64,000 nucleotides of DNA, taken from Temnothorax longispinosus. Its lineage: Eukaryota; Arthropoda; Insecta; Hymenoptera; Formicidae. The DNA lies in assembly GCF_030848805.1 (NCBI RefSeq), contig NC_092358.1, positions 28,906,061 to 28,970,060 on the forward strand. Direction: 5' to 3'. Under the pieces are notes generated by a model. That model was not told where the DNA came from. It searched no databases and saw only the letters and a list, made by a program, of their open reading frames with translations. Below are positions 42,701 to 53,603 of the stretch, piece by piece. Positions within the stretch are counted from its first letter, which is position 1; the number at the start of each line of letters is the position of its first letter. A program made the translations under genes and the position numbers.

Positions 42701-45700
42701 TTTGTAAATAATGATTAAGAGTGGTAAACGCACTTTGCGAACGTTTAAAGAAACGTTTATGAGGCTCGTTTGATTACAACTCTGTGGCTCTGTTCTTTGT
42801 TCGAGCTGCAGTCGCGACGGCATTTCACAACGCGGAGCAATTAAGTTTCATTAAAGAATATTGGCGGACAGCGAGCGGTTTAATCTAACGCGAACTAGCA
42901 GAGTTGCGAAGTGTCTATAAATGAATATCGACTTGCGTGATGCTTGATATCACGACGCAGTTTGCATAGGCGCAGACTCGTTTTCAAACATTTCATTATT
43001 TTTCTTCTTCTTTTTATTGCAATTTTTCACGAAATGTTGCGCAAAGTGTCCTACGACACTCTTGCTGCAATAGCAAGGTTTAATTAGAGAATTACATATA
43101 TCCGCAATCACATGTACACAAGGTATGTCGTATTTTAGAGATGACGAATAGGTCGCATAATTTGCATCTCGCCGACGATTTGCGTCTTGAACAGTTCGGA
43201 ACTATGCCTTTACAGATCACCTGTCACGCCACACGTGAAACGAGATTTAAGTCCTCTGACTTTACGAGCGAGGTTTTATCTCGTAATAGCGGTATGGGGA
43301 TAACCGCAACGATAAAATCTGAATGCCACCATTTCACGTCCGAACGTGATTGTACATGACGAATCTTCTTTGCTTGTTCTCGTCACGCCATTTAAATTGA
43401 TCATTGTGACCGTCGCCGTCGTCGCAAAATCCGCGAGACGGACGTAAATCGTAGAAACTGTCTGACTGTCTCGTTCAACCGTAGCAAATCGTGCGAGAGA
43501 CTAGCTGTTACCGGACTGTTATTGGTAAAACGCATACTCCCTTGTCTTCGCCAACCGAAGGTTGGCAGCAGTCGGGAGAATAATATACTTACAATTAGAA
43601 CTAAGAGGTGTTTCATTGAAGACAATGATAACTTAGTTAACAACAATAATGGAAATTAATATTAATCGACTGTTGACGCATAAACGAGTGCTGTGTGTAT
43701 TGAAAAAGCGCATGCTGAACGTACCTGACTGACAATGAGACTCACGAAGCAACGAACATGCAATCTTCTTGAACCCAGCGCCTTGGACGATCGTCGATTG
43801 TCGCTTTTTCCCTCCGCAGAAATCCGCGATCGTTATTATTCTTCTTCAGCAAATGGATCACTTGTGGTATTTTTATTATGTAACGCGCGGTCCATTCGTC
43901 CGCGTGCGCGCGAGAATCCGCGCCGATCGGTACCATTCGCGGCGAGAGGAACAAAACGTGATCGCGGCTCCGTGTGCACTGCAGCCAAGGATCGGGTGAA
44001 GGTAATGAAATAGCTAAGTGAAGCGATCGCTGTCTCTCTTTCTCTCTTGTTCTTCCCACGTGCGGCTTCCACCACTCCTCGCACTTCGGGGTTCTCGCGT
44101 GGTCGCGTATTTCTCGTCAGCGGCGTTTAAATCCTTTTCGCGGCGCACGTGGCTCGGCGGAAACGCACCTGTCAAACGTACTCTCGGATAACAAGGTCAA
44201 TTTTAACGATGTAGAATCAGTTCGGGAAGTCTTTGCTTATATCTCTGAAAAATTAATTTCACATTTTCACGTTACTTGCACTTTAAATGCGTACTTTTAT
44301 ACGATATGGATGTGTTACAAGAATTGTGCTCGCAAATTGAGTTGTTTTGCTTCATTATTGCGAGGAAGTTGTCGCTGCTGCGCGAGTGCGCTTCTAGATT
44401 AGCTTCATCTGTCTACGCGATTAGTATAATGGCCGTGTACCTCTCGTAATAAAGTCAACATTGTCGCAACAGCGGTGACCATTGAATTTCTCGCCCATAT
44501 ACATATCAAGATGACATCTTTCGCGTTCGCGTTCCCGATGCGTCGTCGCGATAACAATATAAGTACAGTTAACTTCATATTCTGGTAAAAGACAATGAAC
44601 GCTCTAAAATTAAAGTGATAATTAAGATACTCTGATGTGTGTCTCGATATCTTCTTCGTAGCTTTAATTTTATTGTAAAATTTCTTTTGTACAGTACCGT
44701 TTATTGAATTAATATAAAATAACTTTACTTAGAACATATATTGCGAATACGTCTGAAATTCTATATATATCTTATTTGACGACAACAAAATTTATCAAAA
44801 CTTAAAATAATTTTCTTTTTATCAAAATTGTTACTAATCGCAGAATTAGCCAATGTGAAAAATTTACGTGTTTTATAAGTAGCAAACTAAAATTTTCTGT
44901 GTTTAAACAGATCATAGCTACAAATTCTTACGTGTGTTTTTCTAATGCAGGAAGAATTTTGTTAAGGAACAAAACAGCTTGAGCGAGGTATTTGACATTT
45001 GGCATCTAACTGTCTCACAAATCCGGCAATTTCTCGCAAAATCGAGATGAGACTTCTCTTCCTGTCTCTCTTTCTTCCTCTCTTTCTTTCTTTCTTCATT
45101 TTCACCGCCGTTAACCCAGAATACACACATCCATCTCCTCCATTATCTACGTTTTTATATACGTACCCTTCTCCTCTCGCCAAACTCGGCAATTCCGGCA
45201 ACAATGAAGCCGCGGTTTCCCATGAGAAGCGTCTGTGACTCCCGATCTAATTAGTTTGCTCGTCGCGACCTTTTTTTACCTCATTAATGTTAATTTGAAG
45301 CAAGTGTGTGCGTTGCGTGTGCATCAGGGTCTTGTTTTCATAAAAAAGTGTAAAAACTAAAGTGTTTCTGGAATGTGGGATAATCGAGGAGACCGCTACT
45401 CGAATTAAAAAACTAAGAATTGAATACATGAACATTAATTAAATTTGGTTTTAATGAATTAAAATATGACAAATTATTTTTTTTAATTTTCGTATTAAGA
45501 TTATGATTAAAAATTATTAACTCTTGTCCTTTGCAAGGAAACTTTTTTGCAGCAACAACTTCCATCGTGAAAAGTCTAATAATAATTCTGCACGCATGAA
45601 AAGCTACATGCACAGGCAGGATTATTCTTATAAAATAAATAAAACATTAAATCAAATCTAATAACAGAGAATAAGATGTAGAATGTGGGTCGACACATAT

Positions 45701-48700
45701 CCTTGCGCGCGCGCGCGGCATTGTTCACATATGCATGCGTTAAACGAGGCGCTATTTTAATTGTTGTCCCGTCTAACGGAATCCCCTTTGAGAAAATAGC
45801 CGGAAATTGCTCACGTTCGCGCTTACGGGCAAAAGCATCCGTGCTGCATTCGCGACGCATCCTCGGTGCCCTCGACGGATGCCACGATTGCCATGTCGAG
45901 GGGACCGACACGACAATGCATTCGTGGACGCATTCCGCGAAACCGTACGGAAATCAGAGCGCGTATCCGTCGGTCGTATCGTCGCGTTGCGCGAGCCCCG
46001 GCCGCCTAAGCGCGTAAACGCGTAAGCGTAAGTAAGGTAGAAGGTCGGAGGTGAAGCGTCACGCGTCAGTGGGTAATTACGGCGGCGAAAGACGGCCCAA
46101 GACGACCGCGGACGCGTCAAACAAACGCAAATGGGAGATACGATTGTTAAAGGCCATGCAGTCTACAATGAGTCGTTAGTCGTTAGTCAGATGTCGGAAG
46201 AGACTCAAAAAAAGTCATAAACGTATCGTAAGGCGATCGGAAGTCTGTAATCGGCGATCGTAAGCGATTGGCCAAGTGCCATCTTACGATTACAGACTTC
46301 CGATTGCCTTACGATACGCTTATGACTATTTCTTCCGACATCTGACTAACGACTAATGACTCATTGTAGACTGGCCATAACTGTCCGCGGTTTGAACGAA
46401 TGAAGGCTTCAACCTGCTCTCCGTGTCTCCGTCGCGGCGGCGGGCGCGGGCGGACGCTCTCCTTTGTTCTTTTCGTAGCTTTTTCTCTTCAGCTCGACGC
46501 AAGTTTCCGCGTTTTCCTCCGGTCGTCACGGCTGTCCGACGGACGAGAGGGACGGCTGTCTCGTAGAAGGACAAAAACCGCGATGCGAATGACACCACGG
46601 ATGGACATTACGTTACGTGCGCGAATCGAGATGAGAGACGCGCGAAATAACAGATCATTACGACTCGGCGCGGCGCGAGTGCGTAATGGGCACTTATACT
46701 CGCGGTCGTAACTACCACCGAAACACACGACTCTTTTTACCGCGTGTGTTTTATGGGATTAGCTCGCGCACACGACTAAGTAATTTGCGTGTGATCAACG
46801 AGTTGTGGTTAATTTGCTTATCGCAATTATCACAGCGAAGCCGAGAAAGCGGCTAATTAAACGTTTGCGGGGTGTCTTTATTTTCTTATTCTCATTCAGA
46901 ATCTTAAATGCGTGAGAGATTGCCGATTTAAAGTTCAAAGAATATAGGCCATCCGTTCTTTTCCGTGCAATATTATTTATATTATTTAGAATAAATTTAT
47001 ATTTATATTACGAGTACATAGTATTAGTATATTATTACGGCACGCAATTAGAATAATTTGATTCGCGCTTTATCTTGACAAAGTAGCTCGACTAGTCTGC
47101 TATCGAACGAAAGCGGCGGAGGTGAAACAATAACATGCGGAGCCGCATAGAGTGAAAGCACCTGCTTCGAAAGAACATGAAAGAAACGCGTACCTGCCAA
47201 ATTTGGCACGCATTAATTATCCATCACGCAAAACCATTCATTCGCGAATCATTCGAGCGTCGCTCAAGTGATCCCCGTATATTATTCTCCTCCGCTGATG
47301 TATTATTATTTACAATGCGGAAGTTTCGCGTGAAAAATTTCTACGTCACGTACGAATCCGCCGAGCTCTTCGTGAGCTTTTTTCCGATTCTGACGCGTAT
47401 ACGAGTCTGATTTGTGTAGACGGAACACGGAGGATCGGGCAGGGCTATTATACGGCGCAGTCCTCCGAGGAACAACTTAACCGGCGGAAACAGTGTCCGA
47501 ACCATGGGCATCGTAAAGAGGCCAGGCCTTATGAAAAAGAGTCGTTAACTCGAGTAAAGGCCACGACGAAAAAATCGTGCCACTTCTTCAGGTCGCGGCC
47601 GGCTGCGGCGGCGCGGCGTGTCGCGTCGCGATGCGGCCGGCCGCGGCGATCGGACCGCAACTAGACCGGATAAAAAACCTGGCCGCGAATCGCACACCTT
47701 CGTGAACACAAAGACGAGCTCTAAAATTGTTTACTTAAGAACGAATTGCCCCCGGGGTTTCGAAGCGGAACAACTACGCCTTTTACATTATCGACGTGCA
47801 TCGCGCAAATCGCGCGTCCTCGTATTTTGTCAAGACTCGTCAAATCCGAGTGTCGCAAAGAAAGCTGACGATCGAGAGATCATATTCTCGTATCGTTTCG
47901 CGATAATTATATACAAATGTTGGGGACACACGAAATATATTGCGAAACGGGCGAAACCGAGATGGGAAATGGGAAGGGCTCTGATATAGCGGTGACCGGT
48001 TTTCGTGCTGGCCGCAACCAGCGAGGTGCGCGGTGCACCTTCGGGCTCGGCTCGAGCTGAAATGGAAAGCGATTTTAAAACCGCCGGGCAATCGCGTTAT
48101 TACTATCGCCTTTCCCTTCTATCGCCTCGGGTAAGCGAGATATAAATCGCTTGTATGCGCGCGCGATATACCCGGCGGTACCGGCGGCACGTAATTAAGT
48201 CTATGTTTTCGATGTAATAAAGAAGCGAGTCTCTTGCAACTTGCGCATATCTTCCACGAAAGTTAGATCGACGATCTAAATTGTCCGAGCAATATGACGT
48301 GCTTCGCGTTTTGTAACATTTACCGATAGCATTGGCTTATTATATAATCGACAAATAGGTAGCAATAAATAAACATGCTGTTTTGTAAGCCAAGTTAATA
48401 AGTGTTGCTTCAGCCATGATAATTTGCTCCTATGTTGATTAGCGCGATGGTATCTTTATCCTGTATGATACATTACAGAATCGAATTCTGTCTCGTTTCA
48501 GGAAGAATACGTTTCTGAGAATATTAGGTGGACGCCAATAGAATATTTCAATAATGCCATCGTGGTGGAGCTTCTCGAGGGCAAGAGGCCACCCGGCCTC
48601 TTCTTGGTCCTCGACGACGTGTGCGCAACGTTGCACGGCGGAAGCACGGGTGCCGACGGTGACTTGAAGAAGGTACCCGAAGCGTATTCATAGTTTTATA

Positions 48701-51700
48701 AATTAACATACGTATGACATATAATAAATTATCGTATCCGTCGCCCAGAAACTGGCGGGAACAGCTAAACAGCACGCTCATTTCCAAGACAGCAGTGACG
48801 GTTTCGCAATTCTCCATTACGCCGGCGTAGTATCCTACTCTGTCGATGGGTTCTGCGATAAGAACCGGGACGTCCTCTTCTTGGACCTGATCGAGTTGAT
48901 GCAGACCAGCACGAAGTAAGCGATTCCGAAGGCCGTTAGCGTACAACTGTCGATTGTCCGCGCGTAACAAATTATCCCGAAAGCGAATTCTCGCGTAAGT
49001 TACCGCTTGACGGGTTGATTAATTAATCCGCGCTCATTTTCCGATTGATTTGGAATATTTGATGATGAGAGCGCGAGATTAGAAGAGGCTGAATAATGTT
49101 TCCTGGCTGAATAAAGATAAATAAACCTTATGATGTAACAGTTATGAAAGTTTTTTTAAAAACTTGCGGTAATTTTGAGGTACTTGATATTAATTGTATT
49201 ATACATTTTTCGATAATGTAGAACAAATACAGAATAATGGTTTAAGTTGACGTACATAACGCACTTGCAGTCAGCTTCTTGTTCAGCTGCTGAAAATTAT
49301 TATATCGTTACGTAAATAATTCCTCGATAATTTAACATAACGATAATTTTCATCACGTAATTCTAACTAATCAATTACACGAGTTTGTTTACGTAAGAAC
49401 TGCACATGCAAAATTTCGCGAAAGTCGCGCGCAAAAACGATACACAGAAATTATAGATTTTCAAGAAAATAAGTCCAATTACTGACGTGATAAACCTAAT
49501 TTTTTAAATTTAAGTGTCGTTTATTTTTTTCCCTATAAATATTCTATAAATATATTGAAAATTTTTCTCAGCTACCAGTATTGTTAAAACAACAGTTATA
49601 TACTTATAAAGGTAAAACAAAATTATTTTATAGTACCTTGGTGCGTGAGCTCTATCCGCAAGAGAATGCCGGCAAAACGAAAACTCTTAAGTCCAGGCCA
49701 ACCACCGCGGGCAGTAAAATCAGAAATCAAGCCAGTCGCTTGGTCGGTCAGCTGATGAAATGCACACCGCATTACATCCGGTGCATCAAGCCGAATGAAA
49801 CGAAGAAACCGCGCGATTGGGATCATCTGAGAGTCAAGCATCAGGTATTGCAATTTGTCTAGTGGCATCTGCATTTATATCTACCGTCGAAATTCCTCTA
49901 CTCAGAAAGTCGATGGATAATATCTGTAAAGTCTCAAGCACATAAAGACATAAAGTAAAAAGTGAGAAAACAAAGGAATTCTCTATATACAGTTTGATTT
50001 ATCTTAGCTTAGCTTGACAATGTGTCATTCCAGCGAAGTATGTCAGACATATATGTTCAGAGCAATTATACGTAACGTTTCTTTCCTTCCTTTTTTGGAT
50101 AACACTGAAATTTGTTTTGTTCGGAAAAGTCAATATACGGCATAGTTCCCGTAGCTTACGCTAGAATGGTGATTGCTTTAATATGCAGAATTCACGAGTG
50201 TTCTGGAAACACAATCGTGTAGGTACGTCGTGCACCTTGATCGATAATCAGTTATCGAATAAAAATCAACTGTTCTACCGCGCTAGTTTCCAAATCAAAT
50301 CGTCGATATTGTCCATCATAACTAAAGTTACTTAAGGGATGTAAAGTCGATACGTTTGACATGTTCACGATTTTTTGGAGTAATCACGCAGCTTTTCGAT
50401 GAAATATTCTAGGTGGAGTATCTAGGTCTGAAGGAAAATATCAGAGTGCGTAGAGCTGGCTTTGCTTACAGAAGGCCATTCGCCAAGTTTCTGCACAGAT
50501 ACGCGATTCTCACGAAAGAAACGTGGCCTCGTTGGCCCGGTGATGTGAAACAAGGGACAGAGTGGATATTGGGAAGCATTCATATCGACCGATCACAATA
50601 TCAGCTCGGTAAATCGAAGCTCTTTATAAAGGCACCTGAAACTGTGAGTTTTCTTCGTCCTGACATATTTGTTATTTTTAACAACGCCATTCGTTGAGTT
50701 TTGCCAGCAGATTAATTAGACGATATGTAACTTAGCTCTTCATGCTGGAGGAAACTCGTGAGCGAAAATACAACATGTATGCGCGAGTAATTCAGAAAGC
50801 CTTCAAAAAGTACTTCGCCCGGAAGAGACAGGCACAGCATAAACAGGAAGTCGCTGATCTTCTCTTCGGCCACAAGGAGCGAAGACGGGCGAGCCTGAAT
50901 AGAAATTTTATGGGCGATTATATAGGGCTGGAAGGCAAGCCACAGACGATGAATTTGATTGGAAGACGGGAGAAAGTATTCTTCGCCGAAGTCGTGAAAA
51001 AATATGACAGAAGGTTTAAGGTAAAAACGTTAATTCGTCAACATTTTAAATGTCTTTTAATTTGCGCTCTCCGCAAAAATAATTTTATCATAAGGAAATC
51101 TACTTTATGACATCGGACTTTCTTTATTTCTTAACTTAAGATTTAAGCGCTTGTGACAAGTAATTATATATATATTATAGATGTGCAGAAGAGATCTCAT
51201 TCTTACTGGGAAATGTATCTATTTAATTGGCCGAGAGCAGATAAATAAAGGCCCGGAAAAGGGCAAATCTATCGAAGTTATTAAAAGGAAGCTTCCATTT
51301 AATCAAATCAGTCACGTATCATTAAGCAAGCTACAAGTAACTATTATTTTATGACTCTGTATGCTGGCAATGTACTAGCTGGACGCATTTTGACAGTATT
51401 TTCCATTCCAGGACAATTTCATAATAATTCACGTAAAAGAGGACTACGCCAGCTTGTTAGAATGTGTATTCAAAACGGAGTTATTGTTTTCCCTTAGCAA
51501 AAAATTTATGGAAGATACCGGTCATCTTTTAAATGTTAGGTTTAGCAACAAGTACGGCTATTTTCCATATATTTTCCATATGTCATTATTAGCATATATA
51601 AGACATTATAAGTTTGAAAATAAAACTATTTACTTTTAGCTTGGAATTTAAAGTGAAGAAGGAAGGTTGGGGTGGCGGTGGGACGAGGGATGTAAAGTTT

Positions 51701-53603
51701 ATACAAACGGATTATGGCGATAAAGAGATTTTAAAACCGTCTGGCAAAGTTCTCAGTGTTAACATCGGTCCAGGTTTACCGAACACATCGAGTAAGTTTC
51801 AGTCAGTGATCCTCGATAGACGATAATTCTCAATTTTTAATCTTACACGCGGAACTGCAGTCACAAATCAGTTTTGTAATAGTTAAATAACTGAAAACTA
51901 TATAAATCTGTATCTTTTTTATGTCAGAGCCCAATTTGGACCGATCAATATCATCCATTCGTTTGCACAACAATGTCTCGAGGCCGATTTGTCCAGCACC
52001 ACAGATGTGCAATCTAGCTCCAATCCTCGCACCCCAGAATAATCAAGTGATTATCGGGAGACCTCCTCCTTATCCAGTAGCAGCTACAAGATCTGTGGCG
52101 CCTTTACGAACGACTCCAAACGGTAGACCAAATATTCCACCGAATCGTCCAAATGTATTACCTATGCAGGCTATGCAATTTCCAAAGGACGTGAGAAATG
52201 GAACAAACAACACAAACAAACTACGGGACAAGCAGACCGCCGTGGGTAATACTAGACCGCGTGGTAAGTTTCGATGAATTTAATTTGAAAAAATATTGAA
52301 GAAATGTACAAAAAGCACTATTTGATACAGAGATATCAACTTACAAAGTGACAAAGTTTGAGAAATCGTTTATTTAAATAGAATTTTGCTACTTGGTCTT
52401 CACAGAATGAGTGGACAGCAGCGTATTAAATTAAATAAAGTATAAATTTAAACGTACCTTCTCCGTTATTTCTAATTCGCTCGCATTCATTGGCATTATT
52501 TTATCATAACGGGTAATATTTATTAGCATCTGTAAAAGTTCGCTCAGATATATCTATATCTTTCTTGGATAATTCGAAGGTATACTCAAATTTCCGCCAC
52601 CACCTACGGAGCCACCACCCATGGAGCCACCACCACCGCACGAGCCTACAGAATTCCAATTACCACCCCTTAACAGAGAATATAATATACCCAGTAAGCA
52701 AAATGTTAACAGTATGCGCATAGATTGGCAGCAAATTTGATCAAATTTCATATCAAAACCATAGCCTGCTAACAGGCAATGTAAGTAGATTGGAAATAGA
52801 AACCGCGCAGCAACCAACTCTTCACGGTTTCTGCTGTCAATTTGATCATACTGCCTGTTAGCAATAAGCTTTGTCGCATTTCTGGCAACAGTTTGACAAT
52901 ATCTGATACAGCAGCTATTGTGTGAAATTTGTTGCCTTTCTGACATGAAAAATCAAAAATTTATTGCAAGATCTGCTCGGAATCTGTCTGCGCAGGTTTG
53001 ACTATCTGGGATGCTGATAAGGTTTCTGATCATCTCAATAAAGGAATGCAAACGTCCCAGGAATGGAGTGCGAAACAAGTCAGTAATACGCCAGATCGAG
53101 GAAGGAGGAAGGAAGATAATGCTGCGTATGCGGTAGCCAAAAAAGTGCCTCCTCAAAAACCGGCACCACCGAGATTACCAAAAGTTAAAGCCTTATACGA
53201 CTATGAGCCGCAAGATTTGGACGAATTGGGGCTCAAGGAAGGTGACATTGTAGAAGTACTCAAAGAACGTAAGTTGTTACAATCTGATTTTGTTTATATG
53301 TACCTATAATGATGAGTAGTAATAAATTCAGCAGCGACATACATAAAAAGAGAGCAAAGTTGACTATATATAATTACAAGTATAAAATTTCTTACTACAA
53401 TATTTTTTATTCCATTGATACAAAATAGAAATCGTGAATTGGAGTAATGTATTTGTCAGAAAAAAAAAACCCATTCGTGGCATTAATTCCTTACGTGTTA
53501 AAATCAATTGACAATATTTTTTTCAGACGAAGGTGGTTGGTGGCACGGAAGACTGAAAGGGAAGACTGGTCTTTTCCCTTCCAACTATGTAGAAAAGATA
53601 TGA
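30529..53603 (+). CDS. Myo1e: Unconventional myosin class I, long-tailed (Myo1e/Myo1f type)
   Basis: Twenty-one coding exons join in phase to 1188 codons plus stop (human MYO1E is about 1108 residues): 30529-30654, 31215-31304, 31369-31463, 31607-31784, 31907-32069, 32177-32284, 32429-32557, 32813-33009, 33385-33552, 48502-48672, 48749-48915, 49634-49844, 50413-50643, 50736-51020, 51181-51336, 51412-51551, 51640-51791, 51928-52263, 52580-52693, 52996-53268, 53527-53603. Domain order: motor (about 1-680; P-loop GESGAGKT 105-112, switch I NNNSSRF 157-163, switch II DIYGFE 381-386), one IQ motif (about 696-715), TH1 lipid-binding tail, Pro-rich TH2 and C-terminal SH3 (about 1138-1188). This is an actin-based, ATP-driven, membrane-bound motor; family members act in endocytosis and cortical actin assembly. 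Only the start codon is missing, probably on a short upstream exon. To my knowledge Drosophila has no SH3-bearing myosin I. Confidence 0.95.
30685..31095 (+). mobile_element. Non-autonomous Helitron in a myosin intron
   Basis: The 411-bp element begins TCTATATATATAAAGG and ends GCATGCTAG, with A immediately before and T immediately after. This is the Helitron pattern: 5' TC, 3' CTAG, inserted into an AT dinucleotide without duplication. Just inside the 3' end are short GC-rich stems, CTTCG-ggg-CGAAG at 31065-31077 and GCCC-ggcg-GGGC at 31077-31088. Near the 5' end is a GACT/CACT tetranucleotide run. There is no Rep/helicase coding, so mobility would depend on an autonomous copy elsewhere. Because both ends are intact, the insertion may be fairly recent. 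Confidence 0.8.
31607..32069 (+). CDS. Myo1e: Myo1e motor exons: P-loop and switch I
   Basis: Exon 31607-31784 completes the split Ser and gives GESGAGKT, the ATP phosphate-binding loop, then [20 protein letters not shown] (switch I). Exon 31907-32069 gives [20 protein letters not shown] and [13 protein letters not shown]. All catalytic landmarks are intact, so the motor should be active. Confidence 0.95.
32177..33009 (+). CDS. Myo1e: Myo1e motor exons: upper 50-kDa domain
   Basis: Exons 32177-32284, 32429-32557 and 32813-33009. The last contains [20 protein letters not shown] and ARDALAK. The TEDS regulatory position, about 16 residues before the conserved DALAK, falls on the SES tripeptide, so this motor has either a phosphorylatable Ser or the acidic Glu there, as other class I myosins do. 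Confidence 0.93.
33385..33552 (+). CDS. Myo1e: Myo1e motor exon: switch II / relay
   Basis: Fifty-six codons including [11 protein letters not shown] and [20 protein letters not shown], ending LTLKAEQ|gtaagc. The matching downstream exon ([16 protein letters not shown]) is 14.9 kb away at 48502. Confidence 0.95.
34531..36609 (-). CDS. Nested gene: predicted secreted, cysteine-free basic protein, function unknown
   Basis: Two coding exons on the strand opposite the myosin: 36609-36401 and 35239-34531, joined in phase (GACTACAG|gtatcg to tcgtcgcag|GCTCTTC), giving 305 residues. Residues 1-22 look like a signal peptide ([16 protein letters not shown]) holding the only Cys. The mature chain is hydrophilic, Pro-, Lys- and Arg-rich and probably disordered. 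Likely convertase sites are KR 138-139, RR 223-224 and RR 292-293. After KR 139, a 20-residue stretch ends in Ser-Gly-Arg (159-161), which would give an amidated peptide; the C-terminal piece after RR 293 is [13 protein letters not shown] strong acceptor (tctttgcag) ends one base before the ATG, so there must be a non-coding 5' exon to the right. AATAAA overlaps the stop codon. I do not recognise the family; a neuropeptide-like precursor or matrix protein is possible. Confidence 0.68.
35240..36400 (-). other. Intron of the nested gene
   Basis: 1.16 kb with a 20-base homopolymer (A on the plus strand, about 36337-36356) next to the splice donor. Plus-strand open frames here (35439-36063) have no protein signature. 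Confidence 0.55.
36666..36714. repeat. (TA)n microsatellite
   Basis: Near-pure TA dinucleotide run upstream of the nested gene's coding exon. No other feature. Confidence 0.9.
39787..39831. repeat. Imperfect hairpin
   Basis: GATATCGTTAAGTTTACT pairs with AGTTAACTTAGCGATATC (16 of 18 positions) across a short loop. It lies beside a CpG-rich block in the large myosin intron. It could be a remnant of a palindromic element or a chance structure. Confidence 0.5.
46159..46373. mobile_element. Hairpin (foldback) MITE, about 215 bp
   Basis: The left arm begins CAGTCTACAATGAGTC and the right arm ends with its exact reverse complement. The complementarity continues for about 90 bases of each arm with a few mismatches and gaps, leaving a loop of about 20-30 bases around 46260-46285. 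GCCAT lies outside both ends (46153-46157 and 46374-46378), a plausible target duplication with one extra G on the left. The CAG/CTG termini recall hAT-type MITEs, but the superfamily is not certain. Confidence 0.8.
48502..50643 (+). CDS. Myo1e: Myo1e motor exons: lower 50-kDa domain, SH1 helix, converter
   Basis: Exons 48502-48672 ([12 protein letters not shown]), 48749-48915 ([20 protein letters not shown]), 49634-49844 ([30 protein letters not shown]) and 50413-50643 ([31 protein letters not shown]). The acceptor of the third is ttttatag before 49634, chosen by phase; an upstream ctcag near 49571 leads to an immediate stop. Confidence 0.93.
48916..50412 (+). other. Myo1e introns 48916-49633 and 49845-50412
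   Basis: AT-rich introns between motor exons. No other feature seen. Confidence 0.6.
50736..51791 (+). CDS. Myo1e: Myo1e exons: IQ motif and TH1 membrane-binding tail
   Basis: Exon 50736-51020 gives [20 protein letters not shown] (one calmodulin/light-chain IQ site) and the start of TH1 ([20 protein letters not shown]). Exons 51181-51336, 51412-51551 and 51640-51791 complete TH1, which in this family binds acidic phospholipids. The donor at 51552 (AA|gtacgg) was chosen because it joins [17 protein letters not shown] in the expected register. Confidence 0.92.
51928..53268 (+). CDS. Myo1e: Myo1e exons: Pro-rich TH2 and start of SH3
   Basis: Exons 51928-52263, 52580-52693 and 52996-53268. TH2 is rich in Pro, Asn and Arg ([14 protein letters not shown], then PPNRPNVLP). 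The middle exon is nearly pure Pro/Glu ([20 protein letters not shown]) and is supported by acceptor, donor (CCCA|gtaagc) and phase alone, so it may be alternatively used. The third ends in [20 protein letters not shown], the SH3 ALYDY motif. Confidence 0.88.
52694..52995. repeat. Myo1e intron made largely of internally repetitive sequence
   Basis: Short motifs recur in both orientations across 52700-52940: TGTTAACAGTATG against CATACTGCCTGTTAG, GCCTGCTAACAGGC, and CAGCAAATTTGATCAAATTTC against CTGTCAATTTGATCA. This looks like a degraded or short interspersed element between two TH2-coding exons. It has no coding capacity. The family is unknown to me. Confidence 0.45.
53527..53603 (+). CDS. 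Myo1e: Myo1e terminal exon: SH3 C-terminal half
   Basis: The exon completes the split His and encodes [24 protein letters not shown] before TGA at 53601-53603. The SH3 Trp pair, the GLFPSNYV ligand groove and the end position match vertebrate MYO1E/MYO1F. Confidence 0.95.

Larger units (their letters stand above)
33553..48501 (+). other. 14.9-kb intron inside the myosin motor domain
   Basis: The intron is flanked by cleanly matching exons (LTLKAEQ / EEYVSEN). It hosts a minus-strand gene (34531-36610), a TA microsatellite (36666-36714), a small imperfect hairpin (39787-39831) and a hairpin MITE (46159-46373). Several CpG-rich patches (about 39.2-39.7, 41.8-44.2, 45.8-46.7 and 47.5-48.1 kb) could be enhancers or the 5' exon/promoter of the nested gene. 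No other protein-coding exon is supported. Confidence 0.6.

Noticed and set aside
49572..49633. Upstream acceptor (ttttctcag) for the myosin exon that starts at 49634
   Set aside because: In the phase required by the previous exon it meets a stop after a few codons; the acceptor at 49633 restores the conserved register.
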